From Acidobacteriota bacterium (GTDB lineage Bacteria > Acidobacteriota > Vicinamibacteria > Vicinamibacterales > UBA2999), in contig JAGNJW010000009.1 in NCBI GenBank assembly GCA_018000455.1, positions 1-64,000 on the forward strand: a stretch of 64,000 bases of DNA. Reading direction: 5' to 3'. Of this stretch, positions 33,439 through 41,596 are shown in pieces. The position numbers were made by a program, and so were the translations under genes. The notes beneath the pieces were generated by a model that searched no databases, had not been told where the DNA came from, and saw nothing but the letters and a program-made list of their open reading frames with translations. Positions within the stretch are counted from its first letter, which is position 1; every line of letters begins with the position of its first letter.

Positions 33439-34809
33439 ATGTCACAATCGCCTGTCTTGGCTCGCCGGCGTCCTCTGTCGCCATCACAGTTCCTGGCGTT
33501 CAGCTTTCTTGGCATCATCGCCGCCGGCGGCGTGCTGCTGTCGCTCCCGCTCGCACACGCGCCGGGCCGCGCCATGTCGGTGCTCGATGCGTTCTTCACG
33601 TCGGTGTCGGCCGTCTGCGTCACCGGGCTCATCGTCGTCGATACGCCGACGGCGCTCTCGGGATTCGGGCAGGCCGTGGTGCTGCTCCTCATTCAAGCCG
33701 GCGGACTCGGCTACATGACGCTCAGCACGGTGTTCACGGTCGCGCTCGGACGTTCCACGACGCTGCAGGAACGCATGACGCTGCAGGAGGCGCTGAACGT
33801 GCAGGACATGAACGGTTTGGTGCGTTTTGCCGGCACCGTCCTCAAGCTCACGCTGGCGTTCGAGCTGGCTGGTGCGACGATCCTGTCGCTGTACTGGTGG
33901 CCGTCGCTCGGCCTGACGCAGGCCCTCTGGCTGGGCCTGTTCCACGCCGTGTCGGCCTTCAACAACGCCGGCTTCGCCTTGTGGAGCGACAACTTGATGT
34001 CGTGGCAGGGCGACGTCGTGGTCAACCTGGTCATTACCTCGCTCGTCATCGCGGGCGGTCTGGGCTTCTTCGTGTGGACCGAACTGCTGACGCGGCGCAC
34101 ACGCGCCGTCAAGCTCTCGGTGCACACGCGTCTCGTCGTCACCGCCACGGCGGCGCTCCTGGCGGCCGGGACGTTGCTGCTGCTGGCGCTCGAATGGCAC
34201 AACCCGCGGACGCTGGCCGGACTGCCGTTTGGCGAGCGGCTGCTCGCCGCCTACTTCCAGTCGGTGACGACGCGCACGGCGGGCTTCAACACGCTCGATA
34301 TCGGAGCCCTGACGGTGCCGTCGCTGTTCGTGATGATGGGCCTGATGTTCATCGGCGCCTCACCCGGCAGCACCGGCGGCGGTGTGAAGACGTCCACCTT
34401 CTCGATCACGCTCGCCGCGCTCTGGGCGACCGTGCGCGGGGCCAACGACACCGTGATCTTCAAGCGCCGCCTGGCGCCGGAGCTGGTAGCGAAAGCGTTC
34501 TTCATCTCGCTCATTGCCTTCGTCGTGATGAACAGCGTGGCCTGGCTGCTGCTCCTCACCGAGGGCCGCGATCTCTTGAAGACGCTCTTCGAAACGACGT
34601 CGGCGTTCGGCACGGTGGGGCTCTCGATGGGCGAGGCCGGCTCGCCAGCGAGCCTTGCAGCGGTTTTCTCCCCCACTGGCAAGCTGCTCGTCATGTTGAT
34701 GATGTTCATCGGCCGGCTGGGGCCGCTCACGCTCGCCATCGCGGTGGCGCGGCGGGGTGCCGCCCAGGCCAGGATCCGGTATCCAGATGGCAAGATTCTC
34801 GTCGGGTAG
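33439..34809 (+). CDS. ktrB: Potassium-uptake channel subunit, TrkH/KtrB family
   Basis: 456 residues with four M1-P-M2-like repeats. The four selectivity-filter glycines are visible in 'TSVSAVCVTGL', 'AVSAFNNAGFAL', 'SVTTRTAGFNTL' and 'TTSAFGTVGLSM'. The third and fourth repeats enclose 'GASPGSTGGGVKTSTF', the conserved KtrB/TrkH loop that gates the pore. Size is close to KtrB (450) and shorter than TrkH (about 480). The regulatory subunit gene starts 5 nt downstream, so the pair encodes a complete K+ (often Na+-coupled) uptake system. Confidence 0.93.
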   Translation: MSQSPVLARRRPLSPSQFLAFSFLGIIAAGGVLLSLPLAHAPGRAMSVLDAFFTSVSAVCVTGLIVVDTPTALSGFGQAVVLLLIQAGGLGYMTLSTVFTVALGRSTTLQERMTLQEALNVQDMNGLVRFAGTVLKLTLAFELAGATILSLYWWPSLGLTQALWLGLFHAVSAFNNAGFALWSDNLMSWQGDVVVNLVITSLVIAGGLGFFVWTELLTRRTRAVKLSVHTRLVVTATAALLAAGTLLLLALEWHNPRTLAGLPFGERLLAAYFQSVTTRTAGFNTLDIGALTVPSLFVMMGLMFIGASPGSTGGGVKTSTFSITLAALWATVRGANDTVIFKRRLAPELVAKAFFISLIAFVVMNSVAWLLLLTEGRDLLKTLFETTSAFGTVGLSMGEAGSPASLAAVFSPTGKLLVMLMMFIGRLGPLTLAIAVARRGAAQARIRYPDGKILVG

Positions 34810-34814
34810 CACAC

Positions 34815-35510
34815 ATGGCCAAACGAACCTTCGCGGTGATCGGCCTCGGGCGCTTCGGCGCAGCGATGGCCACGACCCTGTCACAGCTCGGACACGAGGT
34901 GATCGGCATCGACAGCAGCGACGACCGCGTCACGGCGCTTGCCGACCAGGTGTCGCAGACGGTGAAGCTCGATGCCACCGATGAGCGCGCGCTGCGCGCC
35001 GCCGGCATTGAGGACGTGGACGTGGCCGTCGTCTCGATCGGCGAGAACATCGAGGCGAGCCTGCTGGTCGTGACGCTCGTCAAGGAACTCGGCATCGAGA
35101 ACATCGTCGCCAAGGCGGTCACGCCGCTGCACGGCCGCATTCTCGAGAAGCTGGGCGTGACGCGCGTGGTCTTCCCGGAGCGAGAAATGGCCATGCGCGT
35201 GGCCCACAGCCTGGTCATCCCGAACGTGCTCGACTACATCGAACTCTCGGGCGACTTCTCGATCGTGGAGGTGCCGGCGCCGGCCGAGTTCTTCGGCAAG
35301 ACGCTGCGCGACATCGGCCTGAGGGCGCGCTACGGCTTGACCACCATCGCCATCAAGCGGGCCGCCGCCTCGGGCACCGGCAGCGTCACCGTCGTCTCGC
35401 CCGGCCCCGACGACGTCGTGCAGGCGGGCGATACGCTGGCGCTGCTCGGCACCAACGAGCGGCTCAGCCAGATCGAGCAGATGCTGAAACCCGCCAAGTC
35501 GTCGCGTTGA
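34815..35510 (+). CDS. ktrA: Potassium-uptake regulatory subunit, TrkA/KtrA (RCK) family
   Basis: 231 residues from the ATG at 34815. N-terminal RCK/Rossmann domain 'FAVIGLGRFGAAMATTLSQL' (GxGxxG) with 'IDSSDDRV' as the acidic end of strand 2 for NAD(H)/ATP ribose, then a C-terminal RCK_C domain ('PGPDDVVQAGDTLALLGTNE') for ligand sensing. It gates KtrB by octameric ring closure. The same frame is open from 31770, but that upstream part runs against real genes on other frames and is spurious. Confidence 0.93.
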   Translation: MAKRTFAVIGLGRFGAAMATTLSQLGHEVIGIDSSDDRVTALADQVSQTVKLDATDERALRAAGIEDVDVAVVSIGENIEASLLVVTLVKELGIENIVAKAVTPLHGRILEKLGVTRVVFPEREMAMRVAHSLVIPNVLDYIELSGDFSIVEVPAPAEFFGKTLRDIGLRARYGLTTIAIKRAAASGTGSVTVVSPGPDDVVQAGDTLALLGTNERLSQIEQMLKPAKSSR

Positions 35511-35597
35511 TTGCGTCGGCCGCCGCCGCTTACGGCCGACGTAGGGCCTTTCGGTGCGCGTGAGGCCTTCCCCCCGGGCCGGCCGCCGAGGCGCAGG

Positions 35598-35603
35598 TAT
35601 ACT
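35598..35603 (+). promoter_or_regulatory. -10 hexamer TATACT, leaderless spacing (GT2 copy 1)
   Basis: TATACT ends 9 nt before the ATG at 35613; no Shine-Dalgarno. The same hexamer with the same 9-nt spacing precedes the tandem copy at 36366, although the surrounding bases differ. Confidence 0.6.
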
Positions 35604-35612
35604 CGACGGCGA

Positions 35613-36332
35613 ATGAAGCTCTCCGTCGTCATCCCCTGCTACAACGAGCGGGCCACGATTCGCGAGATCGTGGGGCAGGTGCAGTCGGTCGATCTCGGCG
35701 CCATTTCGCTCGAGATCCTGATCGTCGACGACGGCTCGAAGGACGGCACCCGCGACATTCTCGCCGAGCTCGACGGCACGGGCGGCGTGCGGGTGCTGCT
35801 CCAGCCCGTGAATCAGGGCAAGGGCGCGGCCGTCGCCCGCGGCTTTCGTGAGGCCGGCGGCGACCTGGTGATCATCCAGGACGCCGACCTCGAGTACGAC
35901 CCCCGTGAGTATCCGCTGTTGCTTCGTCCCATCCTCGACGGCAAGGCCGACGTCGTCTACGGCTCGCGCTTCCTCGGCGCCCAGGGCGGCCATCGCGTGC
36001 TCTACTTCTGGCACTCGGTCGGCAACAAGATGCTGACGCTGCTCTCGAATGCGATCACCGATCTCAACCTGACCGACATGGAGACCTGCTACAAGGTCTT
36101 GGTCCGCGACGTCGCCCAGCGCCTCGACATCCAGTCGCGCGACTTCGGCATCGAGCCCGAGATCACGTGCAAGGTCGCCCGCCTGCGAGCGCGCGTCTTC
36201 GAGGTGCCGATCTCCTACAACGGCCGCACTTACGAAGAGGGCAAGAAGATCGGCCTCAAGGACGCCTTCAAGGCCGTCTACACGCTGATCAGGTTCGCGC
36301 GCTGGACGCCGACGGCCGCCGGCCCGCGCTGA
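35613..36332 (+). CDS. Glycosyltransferase family 2, dolichyl-phosphate-mannose-synthase-like (copy 1)
   Basis: 239 residues, cytoplasmic GT-A fold: '[18 protein letters not shown]', nucleotide-sugar Asp pair in '[17 protein letters not shown]', the metal-binding DxD-like '[11 protein letters not shown]', and '[20 protein letters not shown]', a block seen in polyprenyl-phosphate mannosyl/glucosyl transferases. It lacks the two C-terminal TM helices of GtrB-type enzymes. Tandem with an 88 % identical copy at 36366. Probably supplies lipid-linked sugar to envelope glycan assembly, to which the nearby GT-C-like membrane proteins fit. Confidence 0.88.
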   Translation: MKLSVVIPCYNERATIREIVGQVQSVDLGAISLEILIVDDGSKDGTRDILAELDGTGGVRVLLQPVNQGKGAAVARGFREAGGDLVIIQDADLEYDPREYPLLLRPILDGKADVVYGSRFLGAQGGHRVLYFWHSVGNKMLTLLSNAITDLNLTDMETCYKVLVRDVAQRLDIQSRDFGIEPEITCKVARLRARVFEVPISYNGRTYEEGKKIGLKDAFKAVYTLIRFARWTPTAAGPR

Positions 36333-36350
36333 ATTCCAGCCTCGGCCGCA

Positions 36351-36356
36351 TATACT
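36351..36356 (+). promoter_or_regulatory. -10 hexamer TATACT, leaderless spacing (GT2 copy 2)
   Basis: TATACT ends 9 nt before the ATG at 36366; no ribosome site. It means the second copy has its own promoter inside the 33-nt gap after copy 1. Confidence 0.6.
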
Positions 36357-36365
36357 GTGGGCTGA

Positions 36366-37769
36366 ATGACGCTCACGGTCGTCATGCCCTGCTACAACGA
36401 GCGGGCCACGATTCGCGAGATCGTCGCCCGCGTGCAGGCCGTCGACCTCGGGCCGGTGACGCTCGAACTCATCATCGTCGATGACGGCTCGAACGACGGC
36501 ACGCGCGACATTCTGGCCGAGCTCGACGGTACAGACGGTGTGCGGGTGCTGCTCCAGCCCGTGAATCAGGGCAAGGGCGCGGCCGTCGCCCGCGGTTTCC
36601 GCGAGGCCAATGGCGACCTCGTGCTCATCCAGGATGCCGACCTCGAGTACGACCCGAGTGAGTATCCGCGGCTCTTGAAGCCCATTCTCGACGGCAAGGC
36701 CGACGTCGTCTTTGGCTCCAGATTCCTCGGCACCAGGGCCGGGCACCGGGTGTTGTACTTCTGGCACTCGATCGGCAACCGTCTGCTGACGCTGCTCTCG
36801 AACGCCATCACCGACTTGAATCTCACCGACATGGAGACCTGCTACAAGGTCTTCGTCCGCGACGTCGCCCAGCGCCTCGACATCCAGTCGCGCGACTTCG
36901 GCATCGAGCCCGAGATCACCTGCAAGGTGGCCCGCATGCGGGCGCGCGTCTTCGAAGTGCCGATCTCGTACAACGGCCGCACCTACGAAGAGGGCAAGAA
37001 AATCGGCCTCAAGGATGCGTTCAAGGCCGTCTACACGCTCGTCCGGTTCGCGCGCTGGGAGGCTCCGACCGACGACATCGGCGCCAGGACGCTCAGGCGC
37101 ATGGCCGGCCTCTCGGCCTACAACAAGTGGCTGCACGATCGCTTCGACGCGTTCCTGGGCCGCCGGATCCTCGAAGTGGGCTCGGGCGTGGGCAACCAGA
37201 CCCGTTATTTCGCCGATCGCGAACGCATCGTCGCCTCCGACATCGAGCCGCACTACCTGCGCGAGTTGCGGCGCAGGTTCGAGGGTCAGTCACACGTGCG
37301 GGTCGCCTCGTTCTCGTTCCCGCTCTCGGATGCCGACCGCGCGGATCTGAGGGCCGAGCACCTCGACTCGATCGTCTGCATGAACGTGCTCGAGCACATC
37401 AAGCAGGATCGCGAGACGCTGGTGGACTTCGCCTCGGTGCTCGAGCCGGGTGGACGGATGGTGCTGCTGGTGCCGTCGCTGCCGTCGCTCTACGGCACGC
37501 TCGACGAAGCGCTGCTGCACTTCCGCCGCTACGACAAGCAGGGCCTGGCGCGGCTGGTGACCGAAGCCGGGTTCGACGTGCAGGAGATTCGCTTCCTGAA
37601 CCGCCTGGGCGTGGCCGGCTGGTGGCTCAACTCGCGTGTGCTGAAGCGGCGCGTGCTCCCGAGGGGGCAGCTGGCGGCCTTCAAGTGGATCATGCCGCTC
37701 TTGAAGTTCGAAGAGCGGCATCCGCCGAGCTTCGGCATGTCGCTGCTGGTGCAGGCCTCGAAGCGGTAG
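36366..37769 (+). CDS. Fusion of GT2 glycosyltransferase (copy 2) with a SAM methyltransferase
   Basis: 467 residues. Residues 1-231 repeat copy 1 with 28 substitutions ('[16 protein letters not shown]', '[13 protein letters not shown]', '[11 protein letters not shown]'). Residues ~240-467 are a class I methyltransferase: motif I '[15 protein letters not shown]' (~265), '[14 protein letters not shown]' with the ribose-binding acid, '[14 protein letters not shown]', and '[20 protein letters not shown]'. The C-terminal '[20 protein letters not shown]' is typical of methyltransferases that sit with GT2 enzymes. The fusion joins transfer of a sugar to a lipid carrier with methylation of a product or partner. 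Only the C-terminal half differs from copy 1. Confidence 0.9.
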   Translation: MTLTVVMPCYNERATIREIVARVQAVDLGPVTLELIIVDDGSNDGTRDILAELDGTDGVRVLLQPVNQGKGAAVARGFREANGDLVLIQDADLEYDPSEYPRLLKPILDGKADVVFGSRFLGTRAGHRVLYFWHSIGNRLLTLLSNAITDLNLTDMETCYKVFVRDVAQRLDIQSRDFGIEPEITCKVARMRARVFEVPISYNGRTYEEGKKIGLKDAFKAVYTLVRFARWEAPTDDIGARTLRRMAGLSAYNKWLHDRFDAFLGRRILEVGSGVGNQTRYFADRERIVASDIEPHYLRELRRRFEGQSHVRVASFSFPLSDADRADLRAEHLDSIVCMNVLEHIKQDRETLVDFASVLEPGGRMVLLVPSLPSLYGTLDEALLHFRRYDKQGLARLVTEAGFDVQEIRFLNRLGVAGWWLNSRVLKRRVLPRGQLAAFKWIMPLLKFEERHPPSFGMSLLVQASKR

Positions 37770-37776
37770 ACCTGCG

Positions 37777-39435
37777 ATGTTCCTCCTGCGACGGCCATGC
37801 GCTCGCGGCGGCGTGATGGTCCTTGGCTACGGCGTCCTGAGCGTGTGGATGACGTGGCCGCTCGTCACGCGACTGGGCACCTCGCTCGCCGGCGACTACG
37901 GCGATCCCGTGTTCGACTCGTGGGTCATCGCGTGGGTCAGCGATCATCTGACGGCCGTGCTGGGGGGCGGTGGCGCCGCCTGGTCCGCGATGTGGGACGC
38001 GCCGATCTTCGCGCCAGAGCAAGGCACCCTCGCCTACTCCGATCATCTGCTCGCACAGAGCGTGCAGGCGCTGCCAATCTGGTGGCTCTCGCACAATCCG
38101 CTGCTGGCCTACAACACGCTCTTCTTGACCACCATGACCCTGACGGCGGTCGCCGCGCACGGCCTGGCGGCCAGGTTGTCGGGCAGTCAACTGGCGGGCG
38201 TCGTCGCGGCGCTGACGTGCACCTTCAACGACTATCGTAGCTACTGGCTGCTGAGCCATCTGCAGGTGCTGTCGGTGCAGTGGTGGCTCTTCGGACTCTG
38301 GGCGTTGGACGTCTTCGTCGCCTCGCGATCGACGTGGGCGCTCACCGGCGCGGCGGTGTCGCTGCTGGCCCTGAACTACTCATCCAGCTACCTCATGGCG
38401 TACTGCGGCCCTTTCACCGCGGCGTTCACCGTGTGGTCGCTGGCCCGTCACGGCCGCCTGCGCGACAGCCGCGCGTGGATGGGGGTGGTCGCCGCCGGCC
38501 TGGCGTCGCTCGCCGGCGCGTGGCCGGTAGTGAGCCGATACCTCCGCACGCAGGATGGGCTGGCGTTCGCGCGCTCGCTCGAAGAGACGAGCGCGAACTC
38601 GGTGACCTTCGAGGCCTACACCGCCGCCCTGCCGTGGATGGCACCCTTCGTCATCCTGGCGGTGGTAGGGGCGGTGACGCCGGCCGCAAGGACGGCGATG
38701 TCACGCCGGGCGAAGTGGGGGTTGGTTGGTTTGACCTTCGTCGCGTTCGTGCTGTCGTTCGGGCCGCACATCAGGTTCGGGGGGCAGAGTCTGCCTGGGC
38801 CGTATCTGCTGCTGCGCGAGCACGTGCCGGGCTTCGACGGCCTCCGCGTGCCGCACCGGTTCATCGCGATCCTGACCGTCTTCCTGTCGCTGCTCGCCGG
38901 CACGGGGGCAGCATGGCTGGCGCGCCGGCGGACCGGGCTCGTGATTGCGATAGTGGCCGTCGCACTCGTCACACGACACGGCTGGGAGCCGCGCTTCCCG
39001 CTCGACCGCCCGCTCGGCTCGGCGTCGCTCGCGGCGCCGGCTGAGTACCTGCGGCCCGCGGCATCGCTGCCGCCGCTCTACCGGTTCGTCGCCATCACGC
39101 CTGCCGAGGCCGTGATCGCCGAGTTGCCATTCGGCGATATCGCCTACGAAATCCGCTACACCTACTTCACGGCCCTGCATCGTCGACGGACGGTCAACGG
39201 CTACAGCGGCATCCTGCCGCCGAGCTATCTGGCGCGGCGCGCAATCCTGGAGACACCGTTCACCGATCCAGATGCATCATGGTCGGCGCTGGCACCGGCC
39301 ACGCATGTAATCGTGCACACCGGCGCCTGGACCGATGACACCGGCAAACGGCTACGCCACTGGCTCGAGTCGCGCGGCGCCCGGGTCCTGGCCGACGTGG
39401 ACGGGGCCTGGCTCTATGCACTCCCGCCACACTGA
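37777..39435 (+). CDS. Polytopic membrane protein, GT-C-like (paralog A)
   Basis: 552 residues, about 11 hydrophobic helices in the first ~410 residues, then a soluble ~130-residue tail. The first extramembrane loop has 'WMTWPLVTRLGTSLAGDYGD', an acidic pair where GT-C lipid-linked sugar transferases keep their catalytic Asp. 'YSDHLLAQSVQALPIWWLS', 'HVPGFDGLRVPHRFIA' and 'AELPFGDIAYEIRYTY..NGYSG' recur in paralog B at 42813. No named family was recognised. Downstream of the GT2-methyltransferase by 7 nt, so the three may act on one lipid-linked glycan. Confidence 0.75.
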   Translation: MFLLRRPCARGGVMVLGYGVLSVWMTWPLVTRLGTSLAGDYGDPVFDSWVIAWVSDHLTAVLGGGGAAWSAMWDAPIFAPEQGTLAYSDHLLAQSVQALPIWWLSHNPLLAYNTLFLTTMTLTAVAAHGLAARLSGSQLAGVVAALTCTFNDYRSYWLLSHLQVLSVQWWLFGLWALDVFVASRSTWALTGAAVSLLALNYSSSYLMAYCGPFTAAFTVWSLARHGRLRDSRAWMGVVAAGLASLAGAWPVVSRYLRTQDGLAFARSLEETSANSVTFEAYTAALPWMAPFVILAVVGAVTPAARTAMSRRAKWGLVGLTFVAFVLSFGPHIRFGGQSLPGPYLLLREHVPGFDGLRVPHRFIAILTVFLSLLAGTGAAWLARRRTGLVIAIVAVALVTRHGWEPRFPLDRPLGSASLAAPAEYLRPAASLPPLYRFVAITPAEAVIAELPFGDIAYEIRYTYFTALHRRRTVNGYSGILPPSYLARRAILETPFTDPDASWSALAPATHVIVHTGAWTDDTGKRLRHWLESRGARVLADVDGAWLYALPPH

Positions 39436-39577
39436 ACCGGCAGGCGAGAGCGGCGGCTACGGGCTGGGCAGGGTCTGACGGCCCGGGGCGCAGGGGTGGC
39501 CAAGCGACGCGCGGCCAGCGGCTCAACGAACTCGAGTGAAGCCGTCGCGACGAGCGAAATGCACCCTGGAAAGGAAA

Positions 39578-39605
39578 AGGCCAGGGGGCGTGAGCCCCCC
39601 GGCCT
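39578..39605 (-). terminator. Intrinsic terminator for the ompA-like gene
   Basis: Stem AGGCC-A-GGGGGC (39578-39589) with GCCCCC-C-GGCCT (39594-39605), one internal mismatch, loop GTGA. On the minus strand it is followed by CCTTTTCCTTTCC, a U-rich tract. Also convergent with the membrane protein ending at 39435. Confidence 0.7.
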
Positions 39606-39637
39606 GGTAGTTCAGCGAAGCAGCGGAACCGGCGTTC

Positions 39638-39668
39638 TTCCCTGTTCCCTGTTCCCTGTTCCCTGTTC
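39638..39668. repeat. Heptanucleotide tandem repeat (TTCCCTG)x4
   Basis: Four perfect units of TTCCCTG from 39638 to 39665 plus TTC, abutting the stop codon of the ompA-like gene. A seven-base unit changes the frame with each unit, but it lies after the stop so only the 3' untranslated part would vary. Of the kind that expands by slippage. Confidence 0.85.
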
Positions 39669-40354
39669 TAGGCGAGCACCTTGATGACGACGCGGCGGTT
39701 CTGCGAGCGGTTGGCGCGCGTCTTGTTGTCCTGTACCGGCTTCTCTTCCCCGAAGCTGATGGCGTTCATCTTGTGCAGCGGCACCTGGTGCTGCTCGTAG
39801 AGATACCGCTTCACGGCTTCGGCGCGCTCGAGGCCGAGGCGCTCGTTGTAGGCCGCATCACCCGTGTTGTCGGTGTGGCCTTCGATCTCGACCCAGATGG
39901 CCGAGGTCTGCGACTTCACCTGCGCCACCATTTGATCGAGGGCGGCCTTGGCTTCGTCCGAGAGCCTCGACTGGCCGCTGCGGAACTTGGCCTGGTCGTC
40001 GGTCAGCACGGTTTCGAAGATGAGCTTCTTGACCGAGGCCTCGACGGCGTCCGCCTTGGCGACGGCCTGCTTGCCGACCTCCATGGCCTGGGTGCCGGTC
40101 TGCTGCGCGGCCATCGCGTTCTTGTCGGCGGTCTGCGCGGCCTGGCCGGCCTGCACGGCCTTGGTGTCGACCTCGCCGATCTTCTGCTCGGCGACACGCA
40201 CGCGTTCCTGCGTTTCCTCGAGCGACTTCCCGATCGTCGTCACCTTGTCGTTGACCTGGCCGACCTCGGTGCGCACGAACTTCTTCGTCGCGCAAGCCGG
40301 CGCTACGGCAAGGGTCACGGCAAAGCAACTCACCACGAAAATTGACTTCTTCAT
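39668..40354 (-). CDS. OmpA-family outer-membrane/peptidoglycan-binding protein, probable lipoprotein
   Basis: 228 residues from the ATG at 40354, with GGAGG before it. N-terminal signal ending in a weak lipobox ('VAPAC', Cys at ~21), then 'ATKKFVRTEV' and a long alanine-rich coiled coil (~25-110). The C-terminal OmpA domain has 'VEIEGHTDNTGDAAYNERLG' with the Asp and Arg for diaminopimelate, then 'LERAEAVKRYL' and 'ANRSQNRRVVIKVL'. Typical Pal-like size plus the coiled coil as a spacer through the periplasm. Lies 56 nt after the VWFA gene in the same direction. Confidence 0.9.
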   Translation of the reverse strand: MKKSIFVVSCFAVTLAVAPACATKKFVRTEVGQVNDKVTTIGKSLEETQERVRVAEQKIGEVDTKAVQAGQAAQTADKNAMAAQQTGTQAMEVGKQAVAKADAVEASVKKLIFETVLTDDQAKFRSGQSRLSDEAKAALDQMVAQVKSQTSAIWVEIEGHTDNTGDAAYNERLGLERAEAVKRYLYEQHQVPLHKMNAISFGEEKPVQDNKTRANRSQNRRVVIKVLA

Positions 40355-40410
40355 CTTGGGTCCTCCTGAGACGCCGTTGGTCCGGACGGATTTCCAGGGC
40401 CGCCTGACCA

Positions 40411-41361
40411 TCATTCACTCCGACCGCGCGAGCCGGCGACGTATCCGCCCCGCGCTCGAACCGTCAGGTTCTTCTTGGTTGTCCGAATCTCAATCGGGTG
40501 CCATCCGGCCCCCGCGCCAGGCTCGAACGCGATCAAGTACTGCTGACGCAGCTCGCGTATCACCTGCCTGGCCACCTTGCTCGTGTCCGACGGCGTGCTG
40601 GCATAGAACAGCTCGCCTCCCGTCCACGCCGCAAGCTCTCGGATCGTGCCCACCGACGCCGGCGGCAAGGCCTGCGGCCGTCCGTTCTCGTCGGGGTTGT
40701 CGATCGGCAGCACGACCGCAATCACATAGACGGGCACGTCGATCTCGCTGGCGATGCCCGAAACTTCCGCCGGTGTGAGCCGGCTGGCGGTGTCGATGCC
40801 GTCGGTCAGCACGATGATCGCACGGCGGGCGTTGGCGCGCTCGTGGATCTTCTGTGCCGTATCGGCGATGGCATCGTGCAGCGAAGTGGCCCCGAACGGA
40901 TCGACCTCCCCCAGCGCACCTTGCAGGGCACGCGTATCGACCGTGAACGGGGCCACCTCGTGCAGCCGGCTGTCAAAAGCAAACAGCGCGGCTTCGTCGC
41001 GGCCGTGCTCCAACCAGGAGAGCACATGATGGGCCGCAAATCGCGCGGCAAGCGATCTGGACGCTATGTCCATGCTGCCGCTGACATCGAACAGAATCGC
41101 CACGCTCACCGGCGCGGTCTCGGTGCGAAAGTCGGTAATCCGCCGAGGAAGGCCCCGGTCGAACACCTCGAAATCTGCCGCCGTCAGGTCTGCCACCGCC
41201 CGTCCGCGTCGATCGCGAACGGTCGCACTGACGGTGACGAGGTCGACGCCCGACCGGAACACGTCGGAGGTCTGTTCCTCAGTAACCGGCTTGCCGGTCG
41301 CTTGACCGTAAGCCGGAGCCGTCAGCAGGGCGACGAGGGAGGCAATCACTGCCCGCTGCAT
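40411..41361 (-). CDS. VWFA-related Acidobacterial-domain protein, secreted
   Basis: 316 residues from the ATG at 41361 (signal peptide 'VIASLVALLTAPAYGQ'). A short beta domain ('DLVTVSATVRDRRGRAVADL', 'FEVFDRGLPRRI') precedes a von Willebrand A domain with the metal-ion-dependent adhesion motif 'LFDVSGSMD', Thr in 'GATSLHDAI' and 'IIVLTDGIDTASRL'. This is the TIGR03436-like arrangement found many times per genome in Acidobacteria, a main reason for the taxon call. Expected to bind a protein or carbohydrate ligand in the envelope. It precedes the OmpA-like gene. A TTATAG hexamer 8 nt upstream of the start, on the minus strand, suggests a leaderless promoter. Confidence 0.88.
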   Translation of the reverse strand: MQRAVIASLVALLTAPAYGQATGKPVTEEQTSDVFRSGVDLVTVSATVRDRRGRAVADLTAADFEVFDRGLPRRITDFRTETAPVSVAILFDVSGSMDIASRSLAARFAAHHVLSWLEHGRDEAALFAFDSRLHEVAPFTVDTRALQGALGEVDPFGATSLHDAIADTAQKIHERANARRAIIVLTDGIDTASRLTPAEVSGIASEIDVPVYVIAVVLPIDNPDENGRPQALPPASVGTIRELAAWTGGELFYASTPSDTSKVARQVIRELRQQYLIAFEPGAGAGWHPIEIRTTKKNLTVRARGGYVAGSRGRSE

Positions 41362-41578
41362 GCCTGGAGCTATAACAACCCCCGTGCCAGAATAGATAAA
41401 TGTTGACATGAAAAGACTTAGCAGCAATCTGCTCCGTTCTGGCACTCCGGTTTGATGCCAAAAAGCGGGTAAAACTTACACCCAAATGTAAAACCGCGAC
41501 TGGCTGCGATGGACCGAGCGGACCAAAACTGCACAATCTGGCGACGGACCAGTCGGCGTCGCTCTCGTAGCGCGGCGC

Positions 41579-41587
41579 TGCTAAGAT
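41579..41587 (+). promoter_or_regulatory. Extended -10 TGCTAAGAT, leaderless spacing
   Basis: TGC-TAAGAT ends 9 nt before the ATG at 41597. There is no ribosome site. The 235-base region upstream (41362-41596) is AT-richer than its neighbours and holds a 9-bp inverted repeat GTGCCAGAA/TTCTGGCAC (41384-41392/41437-41445); otherwise I see nothing in it. Confidence 0.55.
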
Positions 41588-41596
41588 CGCGTCGAC

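Noticed and set aside
31770..35510. A 1246-codon open frame ending in ktrA
   Set aside because: Only the last 231 codons are protein-like; the rest runs antisense or out of frame to the M42, SDR and ktrB genes. High GC makes long spurious frames common here.
39480..39540. tRNA-like stretch with GGTGGCCAAGCG
   Set aside because: The text recalls a tRNA D-arm, but no acceptor stem or T-arm can be folded around it.
41362..41596. Riboswitch in the AT-richer gap before the aminotransferase
   Set aside because: Only one 9-bp inverted repeat is visible, no known aptamer consensus, and the gene appears leaderless.
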